Of a stretch of 64,000 bases of DNA, positions 23,902-32,333 are shown piece by piece; within the stretch, counting starts at the first letter, position 1, and every line of letters starts with the position of its first letter. The position numbers and the translations under genes were made by a program. The DNA comes from Olavius algarvensis associated proteobacterium Delta 3 (GTDB lineage: Bacteria; Desulfobacterota; Desulfobacteria; Desulfobacterales; CAFBRK01). The stretch is taken from assembly GCA_903231505.1 (NCBI GenBank), contig CAFBRK010000034.1, forward strand, positions 1 to 64,000, written 5' to 3'. The notes under the pieces are model-generated. The model saw only the letters and a list, made by a program, of their open reading frames with translations. It did no database searches and had not been told where the DNA came from.

Positions 23902-24879
23902 CTATACTGCATTGATAACGAACATCAAAACGGGAAGGACCACAATCAGCAGGGCTGTGGTAACAAACCAGCAGGAGTTGGCAAGATCCAGATCCAGATC
24001 ATATATGGACGGTGGAATGAGTGCATTGAAGGCCACAGGCATAGAGGACAGGATGATTACCACTTTCAGTGGCAAACCATTGCCGATGTCGCCGAAACCG
24101 AGCAGAAAAGCGACCGTTGTGGTGAGTATCGGCACAATGAGAAACTTGATCAGGGAAACCGATGCCGCCTCCCGGAGATAATCCCGGACTTTCCGGAATC
24201 GAAGGGCCAGCCCGATGGATGTCAGCAACATGACGGTGGCCATCGGCACAAAAATGGCATTGATCGTTCCATAAATTATGGGGCGATCTACACCGGAGAA
24301 ATTCAGAATCCCACCGATGAGGATACTGGATATCGCAACGATGATAAACGGATCCTTCAGCAGCGCCTTCAATCGACTGCCGGCGGGTTCACCCGGCCGG
24401 TCGCTGGCGCTGTAGTATTTCGCTATGGGAAATCCAACGGAATAATAAAAGGTCTCTTCGAAGAGCTTGTAAATCGAGACCAGGGCGAAGCCCGGTTCCC
24501 CCAGGTAGATGAAACAGGTCAGTGCCCCTATGGCGCCGATGTTGGTGAACGAGCCGCAGCCGAACATCGCCCCCGTCTTCCGGGGTTCCAGGTGGAGCGT
24601 TCGGGATGCCGCCAGGGCCAGCAACCCGCCGGCCATCAAGGCGAACAAGCCCGTGAACGGCAAGGCAACCAACCGGGCGCTTTTAAGTTCCACAATCCAG
24701 ACGGCCCCGATGATCATCACGGGGTTAAGCCCCAGCAGCGCGATCTTTTGAAGGAGTTTGCGCAGATCGTCGATCTCGATCGGCAGGGATATGCGTCCCT
24801 TTTGGACAAGGATCTGGACAACGTAACCCAGTGACAGGCCGAAACCGATGACTCCGAGGGAATACAGAATTTTCGTCAT
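23902..24879 (-). CDS. AEC (auxin efflux carrier) family transporter
   Basis: 325-residue inner-membrane transporter with about ten hydrophobic segments in two inverted halves, the usual AEC/MdcF arrangement. Typical sequences include GLNPVMIIGAVW in the first half, GCGSFTNIGAIGALTCFIYLG and the second-half VKFLIVP-like LIKFLIVPILTTTVAFLLGFG followed by SSMPVAFNALIPPSIYDLD. Bacterial members export or import small carboxylates such as malonate or malate. ATG 24879 begins 10 bases past the mpl stop; the longer frame to 24933 would overlap mpl. Likely co-transcribed with mpl; substrate unknown. Confidence 0.82.
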   Translation of the reverse strand: MTKILYSLGVIGFGLSLGYVVQILVQKGRISLPIEIDDLRKLLQKIALLGLNPVMIIGAVWIVELKSARLVALPFTGLFALMAGGLLALAASRTLHLEPRKTGAMFGCGSFTNIGAIGALTCFIYLGEPGFALVSIYKLFEETFYYSVGFPIAKYYSASDRPGEPAGSRLKALLKDPFIIVAISSILIGGILNFSGVDRPIIYGTINAIFVPMATVMLLTSIGLALRFRKVRDYLREAASVSLIKFLIVPILTTTVAFLLGFGDIGNGLPLKVVIILSSMPVAFNALIPPSIYDLDLDLANSCWFVTTALLIVVLPVLMFVINAV

Positions 24880-24889
24880 GTCGCCAAAA

Positions 24890-26311
24890 CTACAGTATGT
24901 CCAAAAGCCGCTCGTGGATATTGTCGAACCCACCGTTGGACATGACCAGTATCAGGTCGCCGCTTCGGGCTTCAGCTGTTAAAAAATCGATAATTGCTTC
25001 TGTGTCGGAGAAATAATGGGCATCGATGGCCTGCTGTTTCAAATCGTCGACCAGCTGTTGGGAAGAAAACCGCTCCCCCTCCGGGACCTTGTGGAGAAGG
25101 GGCGGTTTCCGGATGCACACAATATCGGCCTGTGCGAAGGAAGCAGCATACTCTGTCTGGAAAATGTTGCGCATGCTCGAGTTGGTCCGCGGTTCGAACA
25201 CTGCGATCAGTCGCCCGTCCGGATAAAAAGGCCGCAGCGCCCTGATGGTTTCCCGAACGGCGGTGGGGTGGTGGGCAAAATCATCGATGACTGTGATGCC
25301 CCGCCGGATTCCCCGGACCTCCTGCCGACGGCGAACACCCTCGAAGGTTTCGAAGGCTTTGGCAAGGACATCGGCAGAGATTCCCAATTCATCTGCCGCT
25401 GCCACGACAGATAATGCGTTAAGCAGGTTGTGGGCCCCCGGCATCCGAACCCGGAATTCTCCGAAAAGGTCACCATCTTTTAACACTTCGAACAGGCTCC
25501 AAGGCGGCTCCAACGTGTCATTCCCCAATCGCCATTGGCAGTTTCCGTTTTCTGCGTATCGGACGACATTTGCCCGGGCGTCCCGGATCACTTCATCGAT
25601 GGCCTGATCACCATCCCAGGCGACCAGTACCTTGTCCGGACCCATACCGGACACCAACGCATGGAATGCCTCCCGGATATGATCCAAATCCCTAAAAATA
25701 TCGGCGTGGTCAAATTCGATGCTGGTCATGATCGCGACATCGGGCTGGTAATGGAGAAACTTAGGGCCCTTGTCGAAAAAAGCCGTGTCGTACTCGTCCC
25801 CCTCCAGAACGATGTGCGGGCCGCTCCCCACCCGGGCACTGGACTGAAAATTTTTCAATATTCCGCCGATCAGAAATGAAGGATCCAGCCCGCAGGAAGT
25901 CAACACCCAGGCCAGCATCGACGCAGTGGTGGTTTTTCCGTGGGTGCCGGTCACCACCAGCCGTTTCTTTCCTTTGGCAAGGAACCGGTTGATGGCCTGG
26001 GGCATGGAGCAGAAGGAAAGGCCGGTTTCCATTACGCCGACGGACTCGGGGTTGTCTTTGGTCACGGCGTTGCCAACAATGACCAGATCTGGTCGATGGG
26101 AAAGGTTTTCCGGGGAGAATCCGTGAAACAGCCGGATCCCTTTTTCTTCCAGGAAGGTACTCATGGGTGGGTAGACGTTCTGATCCGACCCGGTGACCGC
26201 GTAGCCCATGTCCCGGAGCAAGACCGCCAGGGCGCCCATTCCGGTTCCACAGATGGCAATCAGGTGAATCGATCGGACCGCTTCCGGTATGATGTTCCGC
26301 GTCATGTCCAT
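24890..26311 (-). CDS. mpl: UDP-N-acetylmuramate:L-alanyl-gamma-D-glutamyl-meso-DAP ligase
   Basis: 473-residue Mur ligase of the peptidoglycan-recycling branch: joins the recovered tripeptide L-Ala-gamma-D-Glu-mDAP to UDP-MurNAc using ATP, in the cytosol. Visible: N-terminal Rossmann ICGTGMGALAVLLRDMGYAVTGSD, P-loop VVTGTHGKTTTASML, and the Mpl-type signature GPHIVLEGDEYDTAFFDKGPKFLHYQPDVAIMTSIEFDHADIF, then central and C-terminal domains (HPTAVRETIRAL, FEPRTNSSMRN). ATG 26311 chosen; a GTG precedes it by one codon. It follows the thioesterase gene closely and is followed by the AEC transporter. Confidence 0.94.
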   Translation of the reverse strand: MDMTRNIIPEAVRSIHLIAICGTGMGALAVLLRDMGYAVTGSDQNVYPPMSTFLEEKGIRLFHGFSPENLSHRPDLVIVGNAVTKDNPESVGVMETGLSFCSMPQAINRFLAKGKKRLVVTGTHGKTTTASMLAWVLTSCGLDPSFLIGGILKNFQSSARVGSGPHIVLEGDEYDTAFFDKGPKFLHYQPDVAIMTSIEFDHADIFRDLDHIREAFHALVSGMGPDKVLVAWDGDQAIDEVIRDARANVVRYAENGNCQWRLGNDTLEPPWSLFEVLKDGDLFGEFRVRMPGAHNLLNALSVVAAADELGISADVLAKAFETFEGVRRRQEVRGIRRGITVIDDFAHHPTAVRETIRALRPFYPDGRLIAVFEPRTNSSMRNIFQTEYAASFAQADIVCIRKPPLLHKVPEGERFSSQQLVDDLKQQAIDAHYFSDTEAIIDFLTAEARSGDLILVMSNGGFDNIHERLLDIL

Positions 26312-26329
26312 CACGGTGGTATCCGGATC

Positions 26330-26797
26330 TCAGGAACCGTTTTCCGACAGTCTATGGGATCCCATTTTCTCTGCCGGCACCGCCATTAGAGTGACCATTG
26401 CTTTTGCGACGAGCGCTTCGCCGGCGTCCCGCACATCATACACCTCGGACTCGACAACGATGATGCGATGCCCGCCCCGCAGCACGCGGCCCCGGCAGCG
26501 CAGTACACGACCGTAGGCGGGTTTCAGCATGTTGATCTTGAATTCCACCGATAAAATTCGAAGCGAATCATCGACGGTGGTATAGGCGGCATAGCCGGCC
26601 GTGTGGTCGGCCATGGCGGCCATGACACCGGCATGGACAAAACCGTCCTGCTGACGGTGGTGCTCCTCGAGCCGGACTTCCGATTCAAAAAAACCCGGCC
26701 GAATCTTTTTTGCACGGAAACCACAATAGGCGATGAAGCCGCGTTTAAAATCTTTAGCCAGGAATTTGACCCGCTCTGGTGCCAACTCATTTTCCAT
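26330..26797 (-). CDS. PaaI-family hotdog-fold thioesterase
   Basis: 155-residue single hotdog domain (4HBT). The PaaI-type active-site region is HRQQDGFVHAGVMAAMADHTAGYAA, with the catalytic acid in MAAMADHTAG, followed by SVEFKINMLKPAYG. Such enzymes hydrolyse acyl-CoA thioesters, often phenylacetyl or hydroxybenzoyl types; the physiological substrate is unknown. ATG 26797 has GGAGGG seven bases upstream; an ATG five codons earlier is less likely. It is immediately upstream of mpl (18-base gap). Confidence 0.85.
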   Translation of the reverse strand: MENELAPERVKFLAKDFKRGFIAYCGFRAKKIRPGFFESEVRLEEHHRQQDGFVHAGVMAAMADHTAGYAAYTTVDDSLRILSVEFKINMLKPAYGRVLRCRGRVLRGGHRIIVVESEVYDVRDAGEALVAKAMVTLMAVPAEKMGSHRLSENGS

Positions 26798-26963
26798 GAA
26801 CTGTCCCTCCACCGATAGAAATTGTGAAAGAATATCATTTATATGGCGAAATTGCTAACATGTGATTTCAGATTTTGGTCATCCGTGGCCGTTTTGAAAT
26901 CCGATATCCGGGTTTCGGATTTCCAATTGTGGAAAAATTTATCGGAATTCCGTGGGTTCCAGC

Positions 26964-28250
26964 CTATGAAATTTCCTCCATGACGCCCTTTGCAGCCGTT
27001 ATGGTATCATCGATGTGCTCCAGGTTGTGGGCCGAGGAGACGAACAGCGCCTCGAACTGGGACGGTGCCAGATATATCCCCCGTTTCAACATGCCCTGGT
27101 AGTAGTCGGTGAACCGCTGCAGGTCGCTGGTCCTGGCCCCATCAAAGTTGGTCACTTCGTGATCCGTAAAAAACATACCGACCATGGATCCCACCCGGCT
27201 GATCTGCACAGGGATTCCGGCTGCGTTGGCTGCTCCCTGCAATCCGCCGGTCAGTCGCTCTGCCTTCTGGTCAAGAGCATCGTAAAACCCCGGGTGATGT
27301 ATCTCTTTCAGAGTTGCAATACCCGCGGCCATGGCGACCGGATTTCCGGACAGGGTCCCTGCCTGGTATATCGAACCTTGCGGTGCAATCTGTTCCATGA
27401 TCTTCCGTTGTCCGCCATAGGCGCCCACGGGAAAACCTCCCCCAATAATTTTTCCGAGCGTTGTCAGATCCGGTGTCACATCATACAGGGCCTGGGCGCC
27501 GCCATAGGCCACGCGGAAACCGGTCATCACTTCGTCAAAAATGAGCAGGCTGCCGTGCTGTTCCGTTATTTTCCGAAGCCCTTCCAGAAACCCCTGTGCC
27601 GGCGGCACCAATCCCATGTTTCCGGCCACCGGCTCCACAATCACTCCGGCAATTTCCGAACCGCGGACGTTAAAAATTTCCCAGACCGCCTCCAGATCGT
27701 TGTATGGCACCGACAGGGTATGGCCCGCCACGCTCTCCGGGATACCCGGACTGCCGGGGATGGCCAAGGTGGCGACCCCCGAGCCGGCCGCCACAAGAAG
27801 CGTGTCGGCGTGGCCATGATAACAACCGTCAAATTTAATAATTGTGTCCCGACCCGTGCATCCGCGGGCTAAACGAATGGCACTCATGGTCGCTTCCGTA
27901 CCGGAGTTGACCATCCGTACCATGTCAACGGACGGGATTGCGGCAATCAGGATTTCAGCCAGCTCGATTTCCAGATCGGTGGGGGCCCCGAAACTGGTCC
28001 CGCGCTCCAGGACCCGGCCGACCGCCTCAATGATGGGCGCCGGACGGTGCCCGAGAATCATCGGTCCCCAGGAGCCGACATAGTCAATGTATCGATTCCC
28101 GTCCACATCGAAGATGTAACAGCCAATCGCCCGATCAATAAACACCGGATGACAACCCACGGATCGGCACGCCCGAACCGGACTGTTGACGCCGCCGGGG
28201 ATCAGATCGACGGCCTGCTTGTATAACTGCTCCGACAGTTCATGTTTCAT
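26964..28250 (-). CDS. hemL: Glutamate-1-semialdehyde 2,1-aminomutase
   Basis: 428-residue PLP enzyme that converts glutamate-1-semialdehyde to 5-aminolevulinate, the committed precursor of haem and sirohaem by the C5 pathway. Signatures: [75 protein letters not shown], and the PLP-lysine site [16 protein letters not shown]. Length matches the family. AAAGGA precedes ATG 28250. Monocistronic in appearance; a 9-bp inverted repeat (26896-26923) without T-tract lies downstream. Confidence 0.97.
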   Translation of the reverse strand: MKHELSEQLYKQAVDLIPGGVNSPVRACRSVGCHPVFIDRAIGCYIFDVDGNRYIDYVGSWGPMILGHRPAPIIEAVGRVLERGTSFGAPTDLEIELAEILIAAIPSVDMVRMVNSGTEATMSAIRLARGCTGRDTIIKFDGCYHGHADTLLVAAGSGVATLAIPGSPGIPESVAGHTLSVPYNDLEAVWEIFNVRGSEIAGVIVEPVAGNMGLVPPAQGFLEGLRKITEQHGSLLIFDEVMTGFRVAYGGAQALYDVTPDLTTLGKIIGGGFPVGAYGGQRKIMEQIAPQGSIYQAGTLSGNPVAMAAGIATLKEIHHPGFYDALDQKAERLTGGLQGAANAAGIPVQISRVGSMVGMFFTDHEVTNFDGARTSDLQRFTDYYQGMLKRGIYLAPSQFEALFVSSAHNLEHIDDTITAAKGVMEEIS

Positions 28251-28354
28251 AAAGCCCGTCCTTTCATACGATTGAAATCTTCATTGCCAAGGGAACAGGG
28301 AGGTTTTATGCTAAAAACAAGGAACCGGTCAAGAAAAGGACGGTTTCAGGTCTC

Positions 28355-28437
28355 AGGATACAGGATGCAAGATGCAAGATTTGGAGAGGAGAGGCTTCCC
28401 CTTTTGTATCCTGTATCCTGGATCCTGCATCCTGGAT
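28355..28437. repeat. Inverted arms of 7-bp tandem repeats
   Basis: Left arm 28355-28382: four 7-bp units (AGGATAC, AGGATGC, AAGATGC, AAGATTT). Right arm 28406-28437: GTATCCT twice, GGATCCT, GCATCCT. The arms are inverted copies with a 23-base spacer. The gap lies between hemL and the KptA-like gene. A related 7-bp array is at 46363-46411. Confidence 0.75.
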
Positions 28438-28507
28438 GAACGGAAACTAAACACCCTGTTTTCGGCGTTTTGATCCACACGACTTGATAAACCGCCGGTA
28501 GGAAGCG

Positions 28508-29227
28508 ATGGACATCAGAAAATCTTCCAAACGACTGGCCAAACTGCTGACCTACATACTCGGCCGCCAACCCGATGAGTTCGGGTTGGTGCTCGATAAC
28601 AACGGATTTGTCCGCATAAAAGAGTTGCTCAAGGCAGTTTGCGAAGAGGATGGTTGGAGACATGTCCGTAAGCGGCATCTGGAAGAAATTTTGATCAGCA
28701 TGTCGGATCCGCCAATTGACATTCACAAAGGTCGTATCCGAGCCATCGACCGGAGTCGGCTGCCCTGCCCGAAAACAGACGATAAACCGCCGAAACTGCT
28801 GTACTGCTGCGTGCGGCAGCGGGCTTACGCACATGTACGGGAAAAGGGAATTCGCTCTTCCGAAGACAGGCCGGTCCGGCTGACGGACGATAAACACATG
28901 GCACTGCGCATCGGCCGCCGGACGGATCCGGAGCCGGTGCTACTGACGGTCTATGCCACCCGGGGGCTCCATCATGGCGTGACATTTCAGCGATATGGAA
29001 ACGCGCTCTTTCTTTCCGGGACCCTTCCGGCGGACTGCCTGACGGGACCGCCGCTGCCCAAGCCCAGGGCAAAAGATGAAAAACCGGCTCCGGCACCGAT
29101 GCCGCCGGCAGCCCCGGGAAGTTTCTTTTTGGAACCGAACCCCCAAAAGCGTTTCGAAAAACGCAGCCGAAGAAAGAAAGAGATCTCCTGGAAAAAAGAG
29201 CGCCGGAAGCGATCCCGCCGCCCATAA
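28508..29227 (+). CDS. kptA: KptA/Tpt1-like RNA 2'-phosphotransferase homologue, catalytic motifs degenerate
   Basis: 239 residues. The N-terminal winged-helix lobe matches Tpt1/KptA (SKRLAKLLTYILGRQPDEFGLVLDNNGFVRIKELLKAV), and the C-terminal lobe keeps the outline LYCCVRQRAYAHVREKGI ... PVLLTVYATRGLHHGVTFQRYGNALFLSGTLP. True KptA transfers an RNA 2'-phosphate to NAD using an Arg-His-Arg-Arg tetrad; here LRH is LGR, the ANQGHS motif is AIDRSR and LYHGT is LYCCV, so the key histidine is missing. Residues after about 180 form a proline-, lysine- and arginine-rich tail. Either a pseudo-enzyme or a repurposed RNA-binding protein. It lies just upstream of tRNA-Lys and rpsF. Confidence 0.72.
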   Translation: MDIRKSSKRLAKLLTYILGRQPDEFGLVLDNNGFVRIKELLKAVCEEDGWRHVRKRHLEEILISMSDPPIDIHKGRIRAIDRSRLPCPKTDDKPPKLLYCCVRQRAYAHVREKGIRSSEDRPVRLTDDKHMALRIGRRTDPEPVLLTVYATRGLHHGVTFQRYGNALFLSGTLPADCLTGPPLPKPRAKDEKPAPAPMPPAAPGSFFLEPNPQKRFEKRSRRKKEISWKKERRKRSRRP

Positions 29228-29283
29228 AAACAATTTGACAAGGTATCTGGAAACTGTTAGAGAGGCGGGTCTGTTGCAGTAAG

Positions 29284-29360
<77 letters not shown>

Positions 29361-29370
29361 AAAGACCGTG

Positions 29371-29403
29371 AGGTTAGCCGCGAAAACAGGCTAGCCTTTT
29401 TTT
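29371..29403 (+). terminator. Intrinsic terminator after tRNA-Lys
   Basis: Stem AGGTTAGCC / GGCTAGCCT (9 bp, one G-T pair) with a 9-base loop followed by seven Ts. It lies 11 bases past the CCA end and isolates the tRNA from the rpsF unit. Confidence 0.88.
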
Positions 29404-29493
29404 AGTAGACGACAGGTAAGACGTCAGAACCCTGTCTGGGACGTGGACCGGAATTTACCCGAACAAGAGCATGTGAAGGAGGAAACGCGGGAC

Positions 29494-29523
29494 TTGACAT
29501 CGTTTGAATCTGACGTGCAGCAT
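29494..29523 (+). promoter_or_regulatory. Candidate sigma-70 promoter for the rpsF operon
   Basis: A perfect -35 box TTGACA at 29494-29499 is followed 17-18 bases later by a weak -10 (CAGCAT, 29518-29523). It is 100 bases upstream of rpsF. Only the -35 is convincing. Confidence 0.4.
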
Positions 29524-29550
29524 TCAAATAAAATCAACATCGCAAATTTC

Positions 29551-29573
29551 ATAAAATCGTAAAACGATTTTGT
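29551..29573. repeat. 23-bp hairpin element, copy 4
   Basis: ATAAAATCGT aaa ACGATTTTGT: 10-bp stem with one G-T pair, in the rpsF leader about 50 bases before the start codon. Confidence 0.7.
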
Positions 29574-29624
29574 TCTTCCTTGCTCTGGGTCGGACCAGGG
29601 CTTTATCAGCCATAAGGAGGATGT

Positions 29625-30242
29625 ATGAGACGTTACGAAAGTGTAATCATTCTAGACCCCGACCTGCCGGAAGAGGCTCGCGACGGCCTTCTCCAAAAAC
29701 TTTCCGACCTGATTGCTCAACACGGCGGTTTCCTCGTTGACATTGGCGCCTGGGGCAACCGCAAACTGGCCTACGAAATTCGGAAAAAACCCAGAGGATT
29801 CTACACCCGATTTGACTTTTGTGGCACAGGCGCGCTTGTCGACGAATTGGAACGGAACCTGCGCATCGACGACCGTTTTCTCAAGTACATGACCGTACTC
29901 CTGGACCGGGAAGCGGATGTGGACGCTTTGAAGGCGGCCAAAGCAGAAGCGGAGGCCAAAAAAGCCGCGGCAAAGGAAGCGGCCGAAAAGGAGGCTACGG
30001 CCAAAAAGGCTGCGGCAGAAGCAGAGAGATCCGCTGCCAAAAAGACCGAATCCGCCCCGGAGGAAACAGTTACGGCTGACGCCGCCGAAGCCCCGGAAGC
30101 GTCGGACACCTCCGGTGAGACCGCGCCTGAAGCGGTATCCGAGGCGGAGATTCCGACAGATTCAAAAGAGGCTTCCGCCCTTGCTGAGGAAGCTGCGGCC
30201 ACTGCTGACGAACCTACAGAAACCGAAAGCAAGGAGGCATAA
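29625..30242 (+). CDS. rpsF: 30S ribosomal protein S6 with long acidic/alanine-rich tail
   Basis: 205 residues. Residues 1-95 are a normal S6 (MRRYESVIILDPDLPEEARD ... WGNRKLAYEIRKKPRGFYTRFDFCG ... RNLRIDDRFLKYMTVLLD), which binds 16S rRNA with S18 in the platform. After about residue 100 comes an Ala/Lys/Glu-rich helix (AKAEAEAKKAAAKEAAEKEA) and then a strongly acidic, low-complexity tail to residue 205. S6 is usually 95-140 residues, so the tail roughly doubles it. AAGGAGG precedes the ATG. First gene of rpsF-rpsR-DUF2232-rplI-dnaB-hflX-suhB. Confidence 0.96.
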   Translation: MRRYESVIILDPDLPEEARDGLLQKLSDLIAQHGGFLVDIGAWGNRKLAYEIRKKPRGFYTRFDFCGTGALVDELERNLRIDDRFLKYMTVLLDREADVDALKAAKAEAEAKKAAAKEAAEKEATAKKAAAEAERSAAKKTESAPEETVTADAAEAPEASDTSGETAPEAVSEAEIPTDSKEASALAEEAAATADEPTETESKEA

Positions 30243-30245
30243 CAC

Positions 30246-30524
30246 ATGGCACATGTAAGATCCCGTGCCCGGGGACGAAAGGGCGGGAAAAGACGACGAC
30301 GTATCTATCATCGGCGCAAAGTTTGTCGGTTCTGTGCGGATACCAGCCTGGGCATCAGCTATAAGGAACCTAGAACTCTGAAGTACTTTATCACCGAACG
30401 CGGCAAAATCATCCCAAGGCGGATTTCCGGATGCTGCGCCAAACACCAGCGGTCGCTGACGCTGGAAATCAAGCGAGCCCGGTCCATTGCGTTGTTGCCC
30501 TATGTTGGATCAGCAGACCTATAA
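30246..30524 (+). CDS. rpsR: 30S ribosomal protein S18
   Basis: 92 residues with a basic N-terminus ([17 protein letters not shown]), then [62 protein letters not shown]. The CxxC plus CCxKH cysteines make it the zinc-binding (C+) form. Three bases separate it from rpsF, and AAGGAGG lies before the ATG. It forms the S6-S18 heterodimer on the small-subunit platform. Confidence 0.97.
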   Translation: MAHVRSRARGRKGGKRRRRIYHRRKVCRFCADTSLGISYKEPRTLKYFITERGKIIPRRISGCCAKHQRSLTLEIKRARSIALLPYVGSADL

Positions 30525-30605
30525 TCGGAAAGGCTCAGAAGCGTCGTCGGGCAGCACAACCCTCAGGTCGTGCCCGGCCTGAATGAATACCAATAGAAGA
30601 GAACC

Positions 30606-31550
30606 GTGAATCGCAGTATTGAAACCAGGGATATTGCCACAGGCATTGTAATCACCAGCCTGATCGTAGTGGTCGTTCTGTACCTGCCGATCCTCGGTTT
30701 CTTCTGCTCGTTGCTACTGCCCCTGCCAATTCTGTTTTTTCGATCCAAAGGCGGGCGGAAAACAGCCGGAATTATCGGCATTTTATCCCTGGTCGGCATG
30801 GCGATGATCACCGGGGCAGTATCCGTGGATCTGCTTTTTTTCGTGGAGTTTCTGCTGATCGGCTTTCTCCTTGGGGAGCTGTTCGAGAAAGATTTCGGCG
30901 TGGAAATCACCATGCTTTATACCGCCGGGGTTGTAATTCTTGCAGGAACGGTCGGCCTTTTCGTCTACAGCGGCTGGAGCAGCCGGGGCGTCATGGATTT
31001 GATCTCCGAATATGTAGCGACAAACCTTGAAATGACGTTGGCCGTATACGAGGGGATGGGTGTCTCCGAGGAGAGTATCCACCGGATTGCGAGTTCCCTG
31101 GACCAGATACAGTATGTGCTGATCCGCGCACTGCCGGCCCTTTATGTGGCATCAACAATGTTTGTTGTCTGGACCAGCCTGCTGCTGTCAAAGCCGATAT
31201 TCCGAACCCGCGCAATGCCTTACCCGGATTTCGGGGTCCTGAATCAGTGGAAAGCGCCGGAGTCTCTGGTCTGGGCGGCAATTGGAAGCGCCATTCTGCT
31301 TTTTCTTCCGGGGAAACCGCTAAAGGTGCTTGGCCTCAACGGTCTGATCGTTCTGATGATGGTATATTTTTTCCAGGGCATCGCGATCGTGTCGTTCTAT
31401 TTCGAGAAAAAAAAATTCCCTGTAATGCTCCGGGTCTTTCTTTACTGCCTGATCGCATTACAGCAATTTCTGCTGGTTCTGGTGATCGGTTGTGGCTTTT
31501 TTGATATGTGGCTGAATTTTAGAAAATTGGAAGCCCCCGGCAATAGTTGA
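30606..31550 (+). CDS. DUF2232 (YybS-like) integral membrane protein
   Basis: 314 residues with about eight membrane segments and no enzymatic motif. DUF2232/YybS proteins are commonly encoded between rpsR and rplI in Bacillus and deltaproteobacteria, which is exactly this position. The family's function is unknown. The start is a GTG at 30606 preceded by AGAGAA; the gap to rpsR is 81 bases. Confidence 0.85.
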   Translation: MNRSIETRDIATGIVITSLIVVVVLYLPILGFFCSLLLPLPILFFRSKGGRKTAGIIGILSLVGMAMITGAVSVDLLFFVEFLLIGFLLGELFEKDFGVEITMLYTAGVVILAGTVGLFVYSGWSSRGVMDLISEYVATNLEMTLAVYEGMGVSEESIHRIASSLDQIQYVLIRALPALYVASTMFVVWTSLLLSKPIFRTRAMPYPDFGVLNQWKAPESLVWAAIGSAILLFLPGKPLKVLGLNGLIVLMMVYFFQGIAIVSFYFEKKKFPVMLRVFLYCLIALQQFLLVLVIGCGFFDMWLNFRKLEAPGNS

Positions 31551-31667
31551 AACTGTTAGTATAGATCGAGGATCTCAAAGAAGACACCCAGCTGACATGA
31601 AGGGTCAGGCTTAAATTAAATATGCCACCTGAAGCCATGGCGGCAACAGGGGAAGGAGGAACCCATA

Positions 31668-32114
31668 ATGCGCGTCATTCTCAAAGAAACCATCGAGTCC
31701 CTCGGTATTATCGGCAGTGAAATCGAGGTAAAGAACGGCTATGCCCGTAATTATTTGCTGCCCCAAAAGAAGGCGGTGTCCGCAACACCCCAAAATCGCA
31801 AACTTCTCGAACAGGAAAAGACAAAGGTCGAACTGCAGATCGCTAAAGAACGGGGCATTGCCGAGGAGATGGCCAAGCGCCTGGAAGGTGTATCGGTCAC
31901 CATCCCTGCCAAAGTCCATGAAGAGGACCGGCTATACGGATCGGTCACAGTGCGTGAGGTACTCGATGCCCTGCTAAAACAGGAGATCCAAGTAGAGCGC
32001 CGCATGATACTGCTCAAGGAGCCGATAAAATCCTTGGGAACCTACCAGGTGCCGATCCGGGTCTATAAGGAAGTGGAGCCGGAGATTACCGTTGAAGTTG
32101 TTCCTGAGTCTTGA
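31668..32114 (+). CDS. rplI: 50S ribosomal protein L9
   Basis: 148 residues with the L9 layout: N-terminal RNA-binding domain (MRVILKETIESLGIIGSEIEVKNGYARNYLLPQKKAV), a long connecting helix (about 45-75) and a C-terminal domain (RLYGSVTVREVLDALLKQE ... LGTYQVPIRVYKEVEPEITVEV). GGGGAAGGAGG is placed before the ATG. Fourth gene of the ribosomal/replication operon. Confidence 0.97.
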   Translation: MRVILKETIESLGIIGSEIEVKNGYARNYLLPQKKAVSATPQNRKLLEQEKTKVELQIAKERGIAEEMAKRLEGVSVTIPAKVHEEDRLYGSVTVREVLDALLKQEIQVERRMILLKEPIKSLGTYQVPIRVYKEVEPEITVEVVPES

Positions 32115-32166
32115 GGTGGACATTATTGGTCCGGGTCAAGCCAACGTCCCTCGATATGGCTCCACA

Positions 32167-32262
32167 TGCCTGAAATGCCTGAAATGCGCTAAAATGCCTA
32201 AAATGAGCGGATCCTGTTCTTTTTAATTTTAGGCATTTTAGGCAGTTATAATTTTTGGCAGT
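32167..32262. repeat. Inverted CCTAAAATG repeat element
   Basis: The perfect 16-bp inverted repeat CTAAAATGCCTAAAAT (32189-32204) and ATTTTAGGCATTTTAG (32226-32241) is flanked by degenerate 9-bp units (TGCCTGAAA twice on the left; a TTTGGCAG remnant on the right). It fills the rplI-dnaB gap. The same sequence theme is seen in the looser element at 15144-15333. Confidence 0.75.
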
Positions 32263-32333
32263 TGCCCCAATTGATCTCCCTGGTCGGTTAAGTTATATAC
32301 ACACCCATCAACCCCACTACCGACAGAACCGCC

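Noticed and set aside
23896..24834. 312-residue plus-strand ORF opposite the AEC transporter
   Set aside because: Highly charged Gln/Asp/Gly-rich translation typical of the complement of a hydrophobic membrane protein gene.
26896..26923. Terminator after hemL
   Set aside because: A 9-bp inverted repeat is present, but neither strand has a following T-tract.
28355..28437. CRISPR-like array from the 7-bp units (also 44643-44867 and 46363-46411)
   Set aside because: Units are 7-8 bp with no spacers and no cas genes anywhere in the window.
29801..30247. Ser/Ala-rich ORF antisense to rpsF
   Set aside because: Mirrors the low-complexity Ala/Glu tail of S6; no independent evidence.
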